This document shows, one piece after another, positions 54,192 through 62,579 of a stretch of 64,000 bases of DNA. The notes beneath the pieces are model-generated. The model searched no databases and was not told the DNA's origin. It saw only the letters and a program-made list of their open reading frames with translations. The DNA is taken from the NCBI RefSeq assembly GCF_016904885.1, contig NZ_JADWYI010000001.1, forward strand, positions 5,580,001 through 5,644,000. The letters are read 5' to 3'. Position 1 is the first letter of the stretch. The number at the start of each line of letters is the position of its first letter. This DNA is from Archangium primigenium (lineage in GTDB: Bacteria; Myxococcota; Myxococcia; Myxococcales; Myxococcaceae). The position numbers were made by a program, and so were the translations under genes.

Positions 54192-55544
54192 TCAGGGCGT
54201 CGCGGACGTGGTGAACGCGCGCGGCCGGCGCGTCCTGCTCAGGGCGTAGTCCCCCGTGCCATGGAAGCGGGGGTCACCCCCCTCCACGAGCTTGACCAGG
54301 TCGTCCACGGAGGCCGCGGGGCCCAGCCCGTCGACGTACCAGAAGAACTCGGCGCTGGCGGGCACGGAGATGCCGAACGGGCTCAGGTCCGGGAGCGTGG
54401 CCCGGGTGTCCTTCGTGAACACGGCCAGCGCGTAGGGCGTCTCGGTCGCGTCGTCGTCCTGCACGACGAGGAGCCGATGCACGCCGCCGGGGAAGGCCGA
54501 CCAGGAGAAGTCACTGCCGCGCGTCAGGGCCGTCGCCTCGTTCGCGGGTTGGAGCGGCCGGACCGTCTCCGGGAGCACCAGGGGGGCCGGGGTGGCGCGG
54601 GCGCTCAGGCCCCGCTTGATGTAGGTCAGCTCGACGCGGTCCTCCGTCTCGGGGGTCTCGGTCGCGTAGACGGACAGGGCGAGCGTGGCCCCGTCGATCC
54701 GCGGCACCACGAAGTTGAACGGGCCCGCCGAGGACGTGTCGCTGAACAGCTCGAACTCGCTGCCCGGCTTGGGCGAGAGGAACATCCGGCGACTTCGGAG
54801 CTCATGTCCGGCCGGCACGGAGACGGTGCCCTCGAGGTTGGCCTGGGTGATGCTCCGCAGGTCGAAGTCCTGCAGGCTCAAGGTGACATCGTCGGTCAGG
54901 GACACGTCGCGCTGACCGAAGCGCAGGTAGCGCGTGGGCGGCGCGTCGTCATCGCTCGCCTCCACCTGGAGCGCGTAGACCGTGGCGGCCACCGACGGGT
55001 ACCCGCGCCACTCCGCGCTCAGCGAGTAGTTGTTCTCGTTGCCCCGGACGGACTCCACGACGCCCGAGCCGTTGGCTCCCGAGCCGCCCAGCGAGATCCT
55101 CAGCCGCGTGTCGTTCCCCAGCGAGCCCAGGACGTAGCCCGTCACGGTGGCCGAGCGCCGGGGGGCCTCGGAGTCGAACTCGGGGGCGAGCGTGGGGGTC
55201 GCGAGCGTCAGGCCCTGGTAGACGGCGGCGAAGCGGCGCGTTGGATCCGCCACGATGAGCTCGTAGGGCGGCGTGACGCCCGCGATGCTGAAGGCCCCCG
55301 TGCCATCCACGCGCACCACCTGGCGGCCCTCGCCGGGGATGAGGACGGACATGGCCGTGGCGGGCGCCCCCAGCACGCCGAGCACCTTGCCGCGCACGGT
55401 GATCGGCTCCGCCGGGCGAGGGGGTTTTTCAACGGGGGGGCGGGTCCCACCGTCCGTGGGACGGTCGACGACCCCTGGATCATCCACACCACACGCCCCC
55501 CACAACACGGCACAGCAGCTCCACACCAGGACCGATCGCTTCAT
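54192..55544 (-). CDS. Carboxypeptidase-regulatory-like lipoprotein, unknown function
   Basis: 450 aa. GAGGAGAA precedes the ATG at 55544. The signal ends in VLWGACG, a lipobox. After a short Pro-rich stretch (EKPPRPAEPITVRG), residues 45-130 resemble a transthyretin-like/carboxypeptidase-regulatory beta domain (VRGKVLGVLGAPATAMSVLI, GTGAFSIAGVTPPYELIVAD). Further beta sandwiches follow, and the C-terminus has a fibronectin-like LQPANEATALTRGSDFSWSA segment. A surface-exposed adhesive or structural protein is likely. It converges on the TPR gene with a 3-nt gap. Confidence 0.74.
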   Translation of the reverse strand: MKRSVLVWSCCAVLWGACGVDDPGVVDRPTDGGTRPPVEKPPRPAEPITVRGKVLGVLGAPATAMSVLIPGEGRQVVRVDGTGAFSIAGVTPPYELIVADPTRRFAAVYQGLTLATPTLAPEFDSEAPRRSATVTGYVLGSLGNDTRLRISLGGSGANGSGVVESVRGNENNYSLSAEWRGYPSVAATVYALQVEASDDDAPPTRYLRFGQRDVSLTDDVTLSLQDFDLRSITQANLEGTVSVPAGHELRSRRMFLSPKPGSEFELFSDTSSAGPFNFVVPRIDGATLALSVYATETPETEDRVELTYIKRGLSARATPAPLVLPETVRPLQPANEATALTRGSDFSWSAFPGGVHRLLVVQDDDATETPYALAVFTKDTRATLPDLSPFGISVPASAEFFWYVDGLGPAASVDDLVKLVEGGDPRFHGTGDYALSRTRRPRAFTTSATP

Positions 55545-55658
55545 CGACTGTGTTCTCCTCGGGGATCCAGCGGGCGGCCACCCCACCCTGCCCGGACCCA
55601 GGAACATCCTCCCCGAGTCACATGAAAATCACTACAAGTGAATAAATGACACCTCGCA

Positions 55659-56297
55659 TCAGAAGCGACCGCTCATGCCGACCAGGCCCCCGTCGCGGGA
55701 GAAGGACACCACGGGCACGAGGCGTGGCCGCGTGAGCGCCAGGGCCTCCCCCGACGCGGGCACCTCGGCCTGGGACAGCTCGTAGCCGAGCACGCCGCCC
55801 ACCGCGCCCAGCACGAAGGGACTCGCACCGCCGACGTGCTCGATCAGGGGCAGGCCCAGTCCCACACCCAGGCCGGTGCCGAGCAGCGCCGCCCACAACC
55901 GCCCATCGCCGTCCAGGCGCTCGCCCGCGGTCCAGACGCCCAGGCCGTAGCCCGCGGCGATGCCCGCGCCCGCGCCCAGCAGGGTGGTGCCCAGACACGG
56001 CAGGTGGCCCTTGCGGCCCAGGCCCACCGTCTCGCACAAGCCGAGCCCCACCGCGCCGCCCACGAAGCCTCCGCCCAACGCGACGAGGCCCCCCATGCCC
56101 ACTTCCGCGAGAATGCGCACGCCCCGGTTCATGGGCGGGCGCGCCTCGGCCCTCAGGTCCTCCTCCCCGTCCCCGCGCGCCTCGAGCCGCGCGAGCCGCG
56201 GGGCGTCCCCGGCGGCGAACACCTCCCCGGACAGCAACAGGACGAGGGACGACACGCACACGTGAAGCGAGAGACCACATGGACGGGAACGGGGCAT
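55659..56297 (-). CDS. Glycine-rich membrane protein, paralog 2
   Basis: 212 aa. A signal-type N-terminus (LHVCVSSLVLLLSGEVFAAG) is followed by DAPRLARLEARG and about five hydrophobic Gly-rich stretches (AEVGMGGLVALGGGFVGGAV, GTTLLGAGAGIAAGYGLGVW, WAALLGTGLGVGLGLPLI, SPFVLGAVGGVLGYELSQ). It ends LVPVVSFSRDGGLVGMSGRF, a terminal Phe as in many outer-membrane proteins. It is homologous to the upstream gene 56440-57018. Function unknown; an outer-membrane or lipid-associated protein is plausible. Confidence 0.7.
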   Translation of the reverse strand: MPRSRPCGLSLHVCVSSLVLLLSGEVFAAGDAPRLARLEARGDGEEDLRAEARPPMNRGVRILAEVGMGGLVALGGGFVGGAVGLGLCETVGLGRKGHLPCLGTTLLGAGAGIAAGYGLGVWTAGERLDGDGRLWAALLGTGLGVGLGLPLIEHVGGASPFVLGAVGGVLGYELSQAEVPASGEALALTRPRLVPVVSFSRDGGLVGMSGRF

Positions 56298-56439
56298 GCC
56301 GGGCCCGACTGCAAGGCGAGGACCAGCCCACCCCCACCCGGGCGAAGGGGGCCTCCGACGCCCGCGGGTGCCCCGTGTGTACCGAGTCGTTCACGGCGGT
56401 GTGCAGCGCGCTGCACGCCCACCGGGGACGCCTGGGGAC

Positions 56440-57018
56440 TCAGAAGCGTCCGCTCAGCCCCAGGAGCCCGCCCTGCTTGGAGAAGGACACCACGGGCACG
56501 AGGCGCGGCCGCGTGAGCGCCACGGCCTCGGGTGCCTCGGACTGGGACAGCTCGTAGCCGAGGAGGCCGCCCACCGCGCCCAGCACGAAGGGACTCGCGC
56601 CGTGGGTGTCCTGGACCAGCGGCACGCCCAGGCCCACGCCCAGCCCCATCCCGAGCAGCGTGGCCCACAAGCGGCCGTCACCGCCCAGGGCCTCGCCCGT
56701 GCCCCAGACGCCCAGGCCGTAGCCCGCGAGCAGGCCCGCGCCGCCGCCCAACAGCCCCACGCCCAGGCAGTCCCATTCCCCGCCCCAGCCCGACACCTCA
56801 CACAGGCCCGCGCTGCCCAGGCCCAGCACGAGGGCACCGCTCACGGCGGCCAGGCCGCCCACGCCCGCCTCCGCGAGGATGCGCGCGCCCCGGTTCACGG
56901 GCGGGCGCGCCTCCTCCTCCCGGGGCGCCTCGAGCCGCGCGAGCCGGGGCGCATCCCCGGCGGCGAGGACTTCTCCCGACAGGAGCAGGCCGAGGAACAA
57001 CGGACGCAGACGACGCAT
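56440..57018 (-). CDS. Glycine-rich membrane protein, paralog 1
   Basis: 192 aa from the ATG at 57018, chosen because it gives a compact signal peptide (RPLFLGLLLSGEVLAAG) and the in-frame ATG at 57042 adds only a non-hydrophobic extension. The layout is the same as in the neighbour: GDAPRLARLEAPR, four hydrophobic Gly-rich stretches, ASPFVLGAVGGLLGYELSQ and the ending PVVSFSKQGGLLGLSGRF. The two genes are a tandem duplicate. Cysteines in SAGLCEVSGWGGEWDCLG occur in both copies and may form a disulfide. The 142 bases between the genes have no other feature. Confidence 0.7.
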   Translation of the reverse strand: MRRLRPLFLGLLLSGEVLAAGDAPRLARLEAPREEEARPPVNRGARILAEAGVGGLAAVSGALVLGLGSAGLCEVSGWGGEWDCLGVGLLGGGAGLLAGYGLGVWGTGEALGGDGRLWATLLGMGLGVGLGVPLVQDTHGASPFVLGAVGGLLGYELSQSEAPEAVALTRPRLVPVVSFSKQGGLLGLSGRF

Positions 57019-57102
57019 CGGAGACGCGGGAGGCGGGAGCATGCCCCCGCGCGATGCAAGGCGTGGACCGGCACGCCCTCCGCGTGACGCGCATGGCGCC
57101 GC

Positions 57103-57996
57103 TCAAGGCCGGCGGTGTCGCTGGACACTCTCGACGAACGCCCGGAACGCCGGCGACGCCTGACGCCGGCTCGGGTAGTAGAGGAAGAGGCCCGGCACGC
57201 GCGCGGCATACGCCTCGAGCACGGGCCGCAAGGTGCCGCGCGCGAGGTGCTGCTCGACCTCGGGCTCGGCGACGTAGCCGAGCCCCACGCCCGCCTCCAC
57301 CATGGCCAACCGGGCCCTGCGCTCATCGCAGAGCAGCACGGGCTTCACGGGCACCTTCCAGACGCGCCGGCCCCGCTCCAGCTCCCACGGGTGCGCCTGC
57401 CCCGAGGCCGCGCGCATGCCGAGGCACCGATGGCGCAGCAAGTCCTCGGGCTTGAGCGGCTCGCCGTGGCGCGCCAGGTACGACGGCGCGCCCACCACCA
57501 GCAGCCGGAACGGCGCGCCCAGCCGCGAGCGGATCATGTCCTTGGGGATGTTCTCCATCCGCACGCCCGCGTCGTAGCCCTCGCGCACCAGATCCACCCG
57601 CCGGCTGTCCACGTCGATCTCCAGCGTCACCCGGGGGTGCGCCTCCAGGAAGCGCGCGACGAGGGGCGCGAGGACGTGCTCCGTCACGAACTCGGGCACG
57701 CTCAGGCGCACGGTCCCGGTCAGCTCGCCCGCCTCGTGCACCACCGTGCGCAGCCCCTCGAGCGCCCGCTCCAAGGGCACCCCACTGCGCTCCAGCAGTC
57801 GCGCGCCCACCTCCGTCGGCGCGACACTGCGGGTCGTCCGGGACAGCAGCACCACACCGAGCCGCTCCTCGAGCTGCCGCACGGACTGGCTCAGCGCCGA
57901 GGGAGACACCCCCAGCTCCCGGGCCGCCGCCGAGAAGCCGCGATGGCGGGCGACCACGGCGAAGGCGTGAAGGCCATGCAGGGGCGTGAAGGACAT
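57103..57996 (-). CDS. LysR-family regulator of the extended-SDR gene
   Basis: 297 aa. The N-terminal winged helix contains FAVVARHRGFSAAARELGVS and SALSQSVRQLEERLGVVLLS followed by RTTRSVAPTEVG. The effector domain opens VRLSVPEFVTEHVLAPLVAR, with DLVREGYDAGVRMENIPKDM and GHRCLG-type RHRCLGMRAASG, and ends FLYYPSRRQASPAFRAFVES. It is of the YafC/PBP2_CrgA-like group. It is divergent from an NAD-dependent SDR gene (75 nt between starts), and a 15-bp dyad lies next to its own ATG, so auto-control and control of the SDR are likely. Confidence 0.92.
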   Translation of the reverse strand: MSFTPLHGLHAFAVVARHRGFSAAARELGVSPSALSQSVRQLEERLGVVLLSRTTRSVAPTEVGARLLERSGVPLERALEGLRTVVHEAGELTGTVRLSVPEFVTEHVLAPLVARFLEAHPRVTLEIDVDSRRVDLVREGYDAGVRMENIPKDMIRSRLGAPFRLLVVGAPSYLARHGEPLKPEDLLRHRCLGMRAASGQAHPWELERGRRVWKVPVKPVLLCDERRARLAMVEAGVGLGYVAEPEVEQHLARGTLRPVLEAYAARVPGLFLYYPSRRQASPAFRAFVESVQRHRRP

Positions 57997-57998
57997 TC

Positions 57999-58013
57999 TG
58001 AAGCTCTACTTCA
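57999..58013. promoter_or_regulatory. 15-bp dyad at the LysR/SDR promoter
   Basis: TGAAG-CTCTA-CTTCA is a perfect inverted repeat directly upstream of the LysR start at 57996 and 59 nt before the divergent SDR start. It could be the regulator's own site. The T to A spacing is 13 rather than 11, so it is not a canonical LysR box. Confidence 0.4.
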
Positions 58014-58071
58014 AGGTCCTTTTCGATTCCATCCGTTCTCCCCGGGCCTGTCCGCGCGCACACTTCCGGGC

Positions 58072-59109
58072 ATGAACTCCCCCACGACGGTCCTGGTCAC
58101 CGGAGGCTCCGGTTTCATCGGGGGCCATTGCCTCCTTCAACTCCTGGCGGCGGGCCACACGGTGCGCACCACCGTGCGAGACCTCAAGCGCGAGGGCGAG
58201 GTGCGCGCCCAGTTGAGACAGGCGGGCGCCGAGCCGGGCGAGCGCCTCGGGTTCGTCGCCGCGGACCTCCAAGCGGACGCGGGCTGGGCGGACGCGGTGC
58301 GCGGCTGCACGTACGTGCTGCACGTGGCCTCGCCCTTTCCCCCGGGCGAGCCCCAGCACGAGGACGAGCTGATCCGCCCCGCGCGCGACGGCGCGCTCCG
58401 GGTGTTGCGCGCCGCGCGGGACGCCGGGGTGCGGCGCGTGGTGATGACGTCGTCGTTCGCGGCCGTGGGCTATGGGCATCCGCCCCGGGACACCCCGTTC
58501 GACGAGACGCACTGGACCGACACCCAGAGCCCCGGCGCGACCGCCTACGTGAAGTCCAAGACGCTGGCCGAGCGCGCGGCCTGGGACTTCATCGCCCGGG
58601 AGGGGGGCGCCCTGGAGTTGGTCGTGATCAACCCGGTGGGGGTGTTCGGCCCGGTACTGGGGGCGGACTTCGCGAGCTCGGTCCTGCTGCTCAAGCGCAT
58701 GCTCGAGGGAGCCATGCCGGGCTTTCCGCGCAGCTCCTTCGGGATCGTCGACGTGCGGGACGTGGCGGACCTGCACCTGCGCGCCATGACGAGTCCGGCC
58801 GCCCGGGGCGAGCGCTTCCTCGCCGTCGCGGGCGAGTGCCTGTCCCTGCGCGAGGTCGCCCTGGTGCTCCGGCGGCACCTGGGCCCCCGGGCCCGGAAGG
58901 TGCCCACCCGGCAGTTCCCCGACTGGCTCGTGCGCCTGAGCGCCCGGTGGAATCCCGAGGTGCGCGCGATGCTGCCGGAGCTCGGCAAGGTCAAGAACGC
59001 CACGTCCGACAAGGCGCGCCGCCTGTTGGGCTGGAACCCCCGCTCCAACGAGGAGGCGCTCGTGGCCACCGCCGAGAGCCTGGCGCGCTTCGGGCTCTTG
59101 GCGCCCTGA
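58072..59109 (+). CDS. Extended SDR, dihydroflavonol-reductase-like
   Basis: 345 aa. The N-terminal Rossmann motif [20 protein letters not shown] has the TGxxGxxG pattern of extended SDRs. The catalytic SSFAA and Y-x-x-x-K motif ([15 protein letters not shown]), the [13 protein letters not shown] segment and [17 protein letters not shown] are typical of dihydroflavonol 4-reductase/cinnamoyl-CoA reductase-like enzymes. Bacterial members reduce small ketones or aldehydes with NADPH (RDLKREGE after the second strand suggests phosphate binding). The gene is divergently paired with the LysR regulator and converges on the monooxygenase gene with 1 nt between stops. Confidence 0.92.
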   Translation: MNSPTTVLVTGGSGFIGGHCLLQLLAAGHTVRTTVRDLKREGEVRAQLRQAGAEPGERLGFVAADLQADAGWADAVRGCTYVLHVASPFPPGEPQHEDELIRPARDGALRVLRAARDAGVRRVVMTSSFAAVGYGHPPRDTPFDETHWTDTQSPGATAYVKSKTLAERAAWDFIAREGGALELVVINPVGVFGPVLGADFASSVLLLKRMLEGAMPGFPRSSFGIVDVRDVADLHLRAMTSPAARGERFLAVAGECLSLREVALVLRRHLGPRARKVPTRQFPDWLVRLSARWNPEVRAMLPELGKVKNATSDKARRLLGWNPRSNEEALVATAESLARFGLLAP

Positions 59110-59110
59110 A

Positions 59111-60934
59111 TCAGGCGGGCGTGGGCGCGCTCCCGGCCCGCGTGAGCTCCAGGCCCGCCAGGTCTCCCTGCTTGCGCCACAGGTCGAGCATCTCGACGAA
59201 CTCCAGCGTGCCGCCCGCGAAGCCGGCGTAGCGCATGGCGTTCGGGCCCGGGGCCACGCCCTCGTTGTTGTAGTAGCCCGGCGTGCAGTCCGGACCGCCG
59301 AAGGCCATGGGCGTCTTCATGAGCTGGGCGAGGATGACCTGCCACCACTGCTCCTGCGCCTTTTCCGAGGGCTCGATGACCTGGACACCCTGCTGGGCGC
59401 AGTGCTGGACGATGTGGGCGGCGTGCCGGGCCTGCTCCGCGAGGATGTGCACGAAGTTGATGGCGTAGCCGCTCTGGGTCGTGCTGAACATCATCAGGTT
59501 GGGAAAGCCCCGGCAGTGCATGCCGTGCAGCGTGGACGGGCCATTCGTGGCCCAGCTGTCGGTGAGCGTCGTGCCCCCGCGGCCGTGGATCTCGAAGCCC
59601 AGGCGCCGGCTGTAGCTCGACGACAGCTCGAAGCCCGAGGCGTAGATGAGGCAGTCCACCGGGTACTCCTGGCCGTCGACGACCACGCCCGTGGGGGTGA
59701 TGCGCTCCACGCCTTTGCCGTTGGTGTCCACGAGCTTCACGTTGGGCCGGTTGAACGTCTCCAGGTACTCGTCGTGGAAGCACGGCCGCTTGCACAGCTG
59801 GTTGTAGTAGGGCTTGAGCGCCTCGGCGGTGGCGGGATCCTTCACGATGCGGTCCACCCGCGCGCGGATCTCCTCCATCTTGCCGAAGTCGTGCAGCTGG
59901 CGGCGCTCCATGGCCTCCTCGGCCGAGGTGGGCTTGGGGCCCTGGGCGCGCTCGAAGATGTACGTCCAGCCGTCGCGCACCAGGTCCACGTCCATGCGCT
60001 TGCCGGAGACGATGGCGCTGAAGTTGTCGATGCGCTGCTGCTGCCAGCCCGGCTGGAGCGTCTTCACCCAGGACTCGTCCGTGGGCTGGTTGCCCCGCAC
60101 GCCCACGCCCGAGGGCGTGCGCTGGAAGACGTAGAGCTGCTGGGCCACCGCCCCGAGCTGGGGAATGGCCTGCACCGACGTGGCGCCCGTGCCGATGATG
60201 CCCACGCGCTTGTCGCCCAGCTTGTCCATGGGGCGCGTGGGGCCGCCGCCCGTGTAGTTGTAGTCCCAGCGGCTGGTGTGGAAGGTGTGGCCCTGGAAGG
60301 TCTCGATGCCCGGGATGCCCGGCAGCTTGGCCTTGTGCAGCACGCCACCGGCGATGATGACGAAGCGCGCGGCGAGCGTGTCGCCCCGGTGGGTCGTCAC
60401 GCGCCAGCGCCGCGCGGTGTCGTCCCAGTGCATGCCCGACACCTGGGTCTGGAACAGCGCCGCCTTGTACAGGTCGAAGTGCCGGCCAATGCGCTGGCAG
60501 TGGGCGAAGATCTCCGGCGCCTTGGCGTACTTCTCCGTGGGCATGTAGCCCGTCTCCTCCAGGAGCGGCAGGTAGACGTAGGACTCCACGTCACACGCGG
60601 CGCCCGGGTAGCGGTTCCAGTACCAGGTGCCGCCGAAGTCGCCGCCCTTCTCCACGATGCGGAAGGCGTGCACGCCCGCCTTGCGCAGCTGGGCCGCCGC
60701 CAGCATGCCGCCAAAGCCTCCGCCGACGATCACCACCTCGGTGTCCTCGCTCAGCGCGGGGCGCGTGAAGCCCGGCTCCACGTACGGGTCCTTGTCGAAG
60801 TCCGCGTAGAGCGCGCTGAGCTCCAGGTACTGGGTGTTGCCGTCCGTCCGCAGCCGCTTCTCGCGCTCGAGCCGGTACTTCTCCTTGAGTGCTTCCGGAG
60901 AGAAGGAACGTTCACCCGGAGTGGTCGTCGTCAT
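59111..60934 (-). CDS. Baeyer-Villiger-type flavin monooxygenase
   Basis: 607 aa from the ATG at 60934, preceded by AAAGGA; a longer frame to 61000 would cover the operator. Two Rossmann motifs are clear: [17 protein letters not shown] for FAD and [18 protein letters not shown] for NADPH. Between them lie [20 protein letters not shown] and the BVMO fingerprint [12 protein letters not shown] (FxGxxxHxxxW). These mark a type I BVMO, which converts ketones to esters or lactones using FAD, NADPH and oxygen. The longer N-terminus resembles cyclododecanone/phenylacetone-type enzymes. It is divergent from a TetR gene across a perfect palindrome, so induction by a ketone or related ligand is likely. 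Confidence 0.95.
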   Translation of the reverse strand: MTTTTPGERSFSPEALKEKYRLEREKRLRTDGNTQYLELSALYADFDKDPYVEPGFTRPALSEDTEVVIVGGGFGGMLAAAQLRKAGVHAFRIVEKGGDFGGTWYWNRYPGAACDVESYVYLPLLEETGYMPTEKYAKAPEIFAHCQRIGRHFDLYKAALFQTQVSGMHWDDTARRWRVTTHRGDTLAARFVIIAGGVLHKAKLPGIPGIETFQGHTFHTSRWDYNYTGGGPTRPMDKLGDKRVGIIGTGATSVQAIPQLGAVAQQLYVFQRTPSGVGVRGNQPTDESWVKTLQPGWQQQRIDNFSAIVSGKRMDVDLVRDGWTYIFERAQGPKPTSAEEAMERRQLHDFGKMEEIRARVDRIVKDPATAEALKPYYNQLCKRPCFHDEYLETFNRPNVKLVDTNGKGVERITPTGVVVDGQEYPVDCLIYASGFELSSSYSRRLGFEIHGRGGTTLTDSWATNGPSTLHGMHCRGFPNLMMFSTTQSGYAINFVHILAEQARHAAHIVQHCAQQGVQVIEPSEKAQEQWWQVILAQLMKTPMAFGGPDCTPGYYNNEGVAPGPNAMRYAGFAGGTLEFVEMLDLWRKQGDLAGLELTRAGSAPTPA

Positions 60935-60969
60935 GTGCTTCGCGTCCTTTCGGCTCGACGGCCGCGGTC

Positions 60970-60991
60970 CATGTACACGGCCGTGTACATG
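60970..60991. promoter_or_regulatory. 22-bp perfect palindromic operator
   Basis: The half-site CATGTACACGG (60970-60980) is followed immediately by its exact reverse complement. A further half-site-like TGTGTACAT lies at 61029-61037, overlapping the TetR start codon. A TetR-family dimer site controlling both divergent genes is the natural reading. Confidence 0.8.
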
Positions 60992-61029
60992 AATGGACAT
61001 AACCCATCCCCCGTTGTAAGTAAACCACT

Positions 61030-61632
61030 GTGTACATCCCGCCCGCCCCCGAGCCCAAGACGGCCTCCCGCCCGCGAGACGCCGAGCGCACCCGGGGGGC
61101 CATCCTCCAGGCCGCCCGGACGCTCTTCTCCACCCGGGGCTACACCAACACCGGGGTGCGCGAGGTGGCGGAGCTGGCGGGGGTGAACTCCTCGCTCGTG
61201 GGGCGCTACTTCGGCTCCAAGGAGGGGCTGTTTCGCGCCACGCTGGAGCACGTCATCGACATCACCCCCATCCTCACCGAGGCGCTGCGGCCCCGCCTGG
61301 GCCAGGAGATGACGGAGGTGCTCGTGCACCACGAGGGCGCCTCGGGCCCGCTGGCGATGATGATCCTCTCGGCGGCGGATCCGGCGGCGCACGCGGCGAG
61401 CGTGCAGTTCCTCCAGGACAAGGTGCTCACGCCGCTGGCCGAGTGGCTGGGCCCGCCGGATGGAGACGAGCGCGCGGCGCGGCTCAACATCCTCTGGGCG
61501 GGCTTCCTCACGGCCTCGCGGCTGTTGCCCGTGCGGGCGCTCACCGACGAGCGCCTGGCCTCCACGCGCCGCTGGCTGGAGGCGGAGACCCAGGCGATCG
61601 TCGACGGGCGCCCGATCCGGGGCGCCGAGTGA
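61030..61632 (+). CDS. TetR-family transcriptional regulator
   Basis: 200 aa from a GTG at 61030. The HTH region reads [20 protein letters not shown], then [20 protein letters not shown] and [17 protein letters not shown], the standard TetR DNA-binding domain. The ligand domain is helical, with [21 protein letters not shown] half-site copy overlaps the GTG. No ribosome site is obvious, so a leaderless or weakly translated message is possible. It probably represses the divergent monooxygenase and itself. It converges on the enoyl-CoA hydratase gene with a 3-nt gap. Confidence 0.92.
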   Translation: MYIPPAPEPKTASRPRDAERTRGAILQAARTLFSTRGYTNTGVREVAELAGVNSSLVGRYFGSKEGLFRATLEHVIDITPILTEALRPRLGQEMTEVLVHHEGASGPLAMMILSAADPAAHAASVQFLQDKVLTPLAEWLGPPDGDERAARLNILWAGFLTASRLLPVRALTDERLASTRRWLEAETQAIVDGRPIRGAE

Positions 61633-61635
61633 GGC

Positions 61636-62412
61636 CTAGCGGCCCTGGTAGACGGGCTTGCGCTTCTCGGCGAAGGCCTTGAGCCCCTCCAGCCGGTCCT
61701 CGGTGGTGAGCACCTTCTCGTAGTGCTTGAGCTCCAGCGCGAGCGCGTCGTCGAGCGCCAGGGACACGCCGTCGTCGATGGCGTGCTTGGCGGTGGCCAC
61801 GGCGATGGGGGCGTTCTCCACGATGCTCTCCGCCAGGGAGAAGGCCGTGTCGAGCAGGTGCCCCTCGGGCGCCAGCCGGTTGACGATGCCCAGGCTGAAG
61901 GCCTCCGCGGCGTTGAGCCGGCGGCCCGTGAGGATGAGATCCTTGGCCCGGCCCGGCCCCACCAGCCGCGTGAGCCGCTGGGTGCCGCCGCCGCCGGGGA
62001 TGATGCCCAGGCGCACCTCGGTCAGCCCCAGCTCCGCCGCGGGCGCCGCCACGCGCAGGTCACACGTGAGCGCCAGCTCCGTGCCGCCGCCGAGCGCCGC
62101 GCCGTTGAGCGCCGCGATGAACACGCAGTCGCTCTTCTCCAGCGCCCGGAGCGTGTGCCGCAGCCCCTCGAGGAAGGCGCGCACCTCGGCCTCGCTCATG
62201 GTGCCGCGCTCCTTGAGGTCCGCCCCCGCGCAGAAGGCCTTGTCCCCCGCGCCGGTGAGGATGACCACGCGCGTGTCGTGCCCCTGGGACACCCGGGCCA
62301 CCATGCCCTGGAACTCCGCCAGCATCGCCCGGCTGATGGCGTTGCGCCGTCCCTCGCCGTCGATGGTCCAGATCTCGATGGGCCCGCGTGCGTCGACCTT
62401 GAACTCCGCCAT
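61636..62412 (-). CDS. Enoyl-CoA hydratase/isomerase
   Basis: 258 aa, the standard crotonase length. The oxyanion loop is [13 protein letters not shown] and [20 protein letters not shown]; the catalytic Glu is in [20 protein letters not shown], followed by [19 protein letters not shown]. The ending [13 protein letters not shown] is also typical. The enzyme hydrates trans-2-enoyl-CoA in fatty-acid or branched-chain acid breakdown, in the cytoplasm. The C-terminal sequence resembles methylglutaconyl-CoA hydratase (LiuC-like) of leucine catabolism, but no other liu gene is in the window, so that assignment is not made. Confidence 0.93.
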   Translation of the reverse strand: MAEFKVDARGPIEIWTIDGEGRRNAISRAMLAEFQGMVARVSQGHDTRVVILTGAGDKAFCAGADLKERGTMSEAEVRAFLEGLRHTLRALEKSDCVFIAALNGAALGGGTELALTCDLRVAAPAAELGLTEVRLGIIPGGGGTQRLTRLVGPGRAKDLILTGRRLNAAEAFSLGIVNRLAPEGHLLDTAFSLAESIVENAPIAVATAKHAIDDGVSLALDDALALELKHYEKVLTTEDRLEGLKAFAEKRKPVYQGR

Positions 62413-62579
62413 GTACCCGCTCCTCCCGGTCCGACCCTCGCGGGCCGTCGCTCGAACGTGGCCCAGCCTGCGGTGTGTCCGGGGACCTGACAAGCAGGAA
62501 GCACTTGGACTCCGGGGAGAATCGAAGACCGCACTTCCCGCGGGCCCGGGGCCGCGACAGGGGTTACCCTGAGGACACC

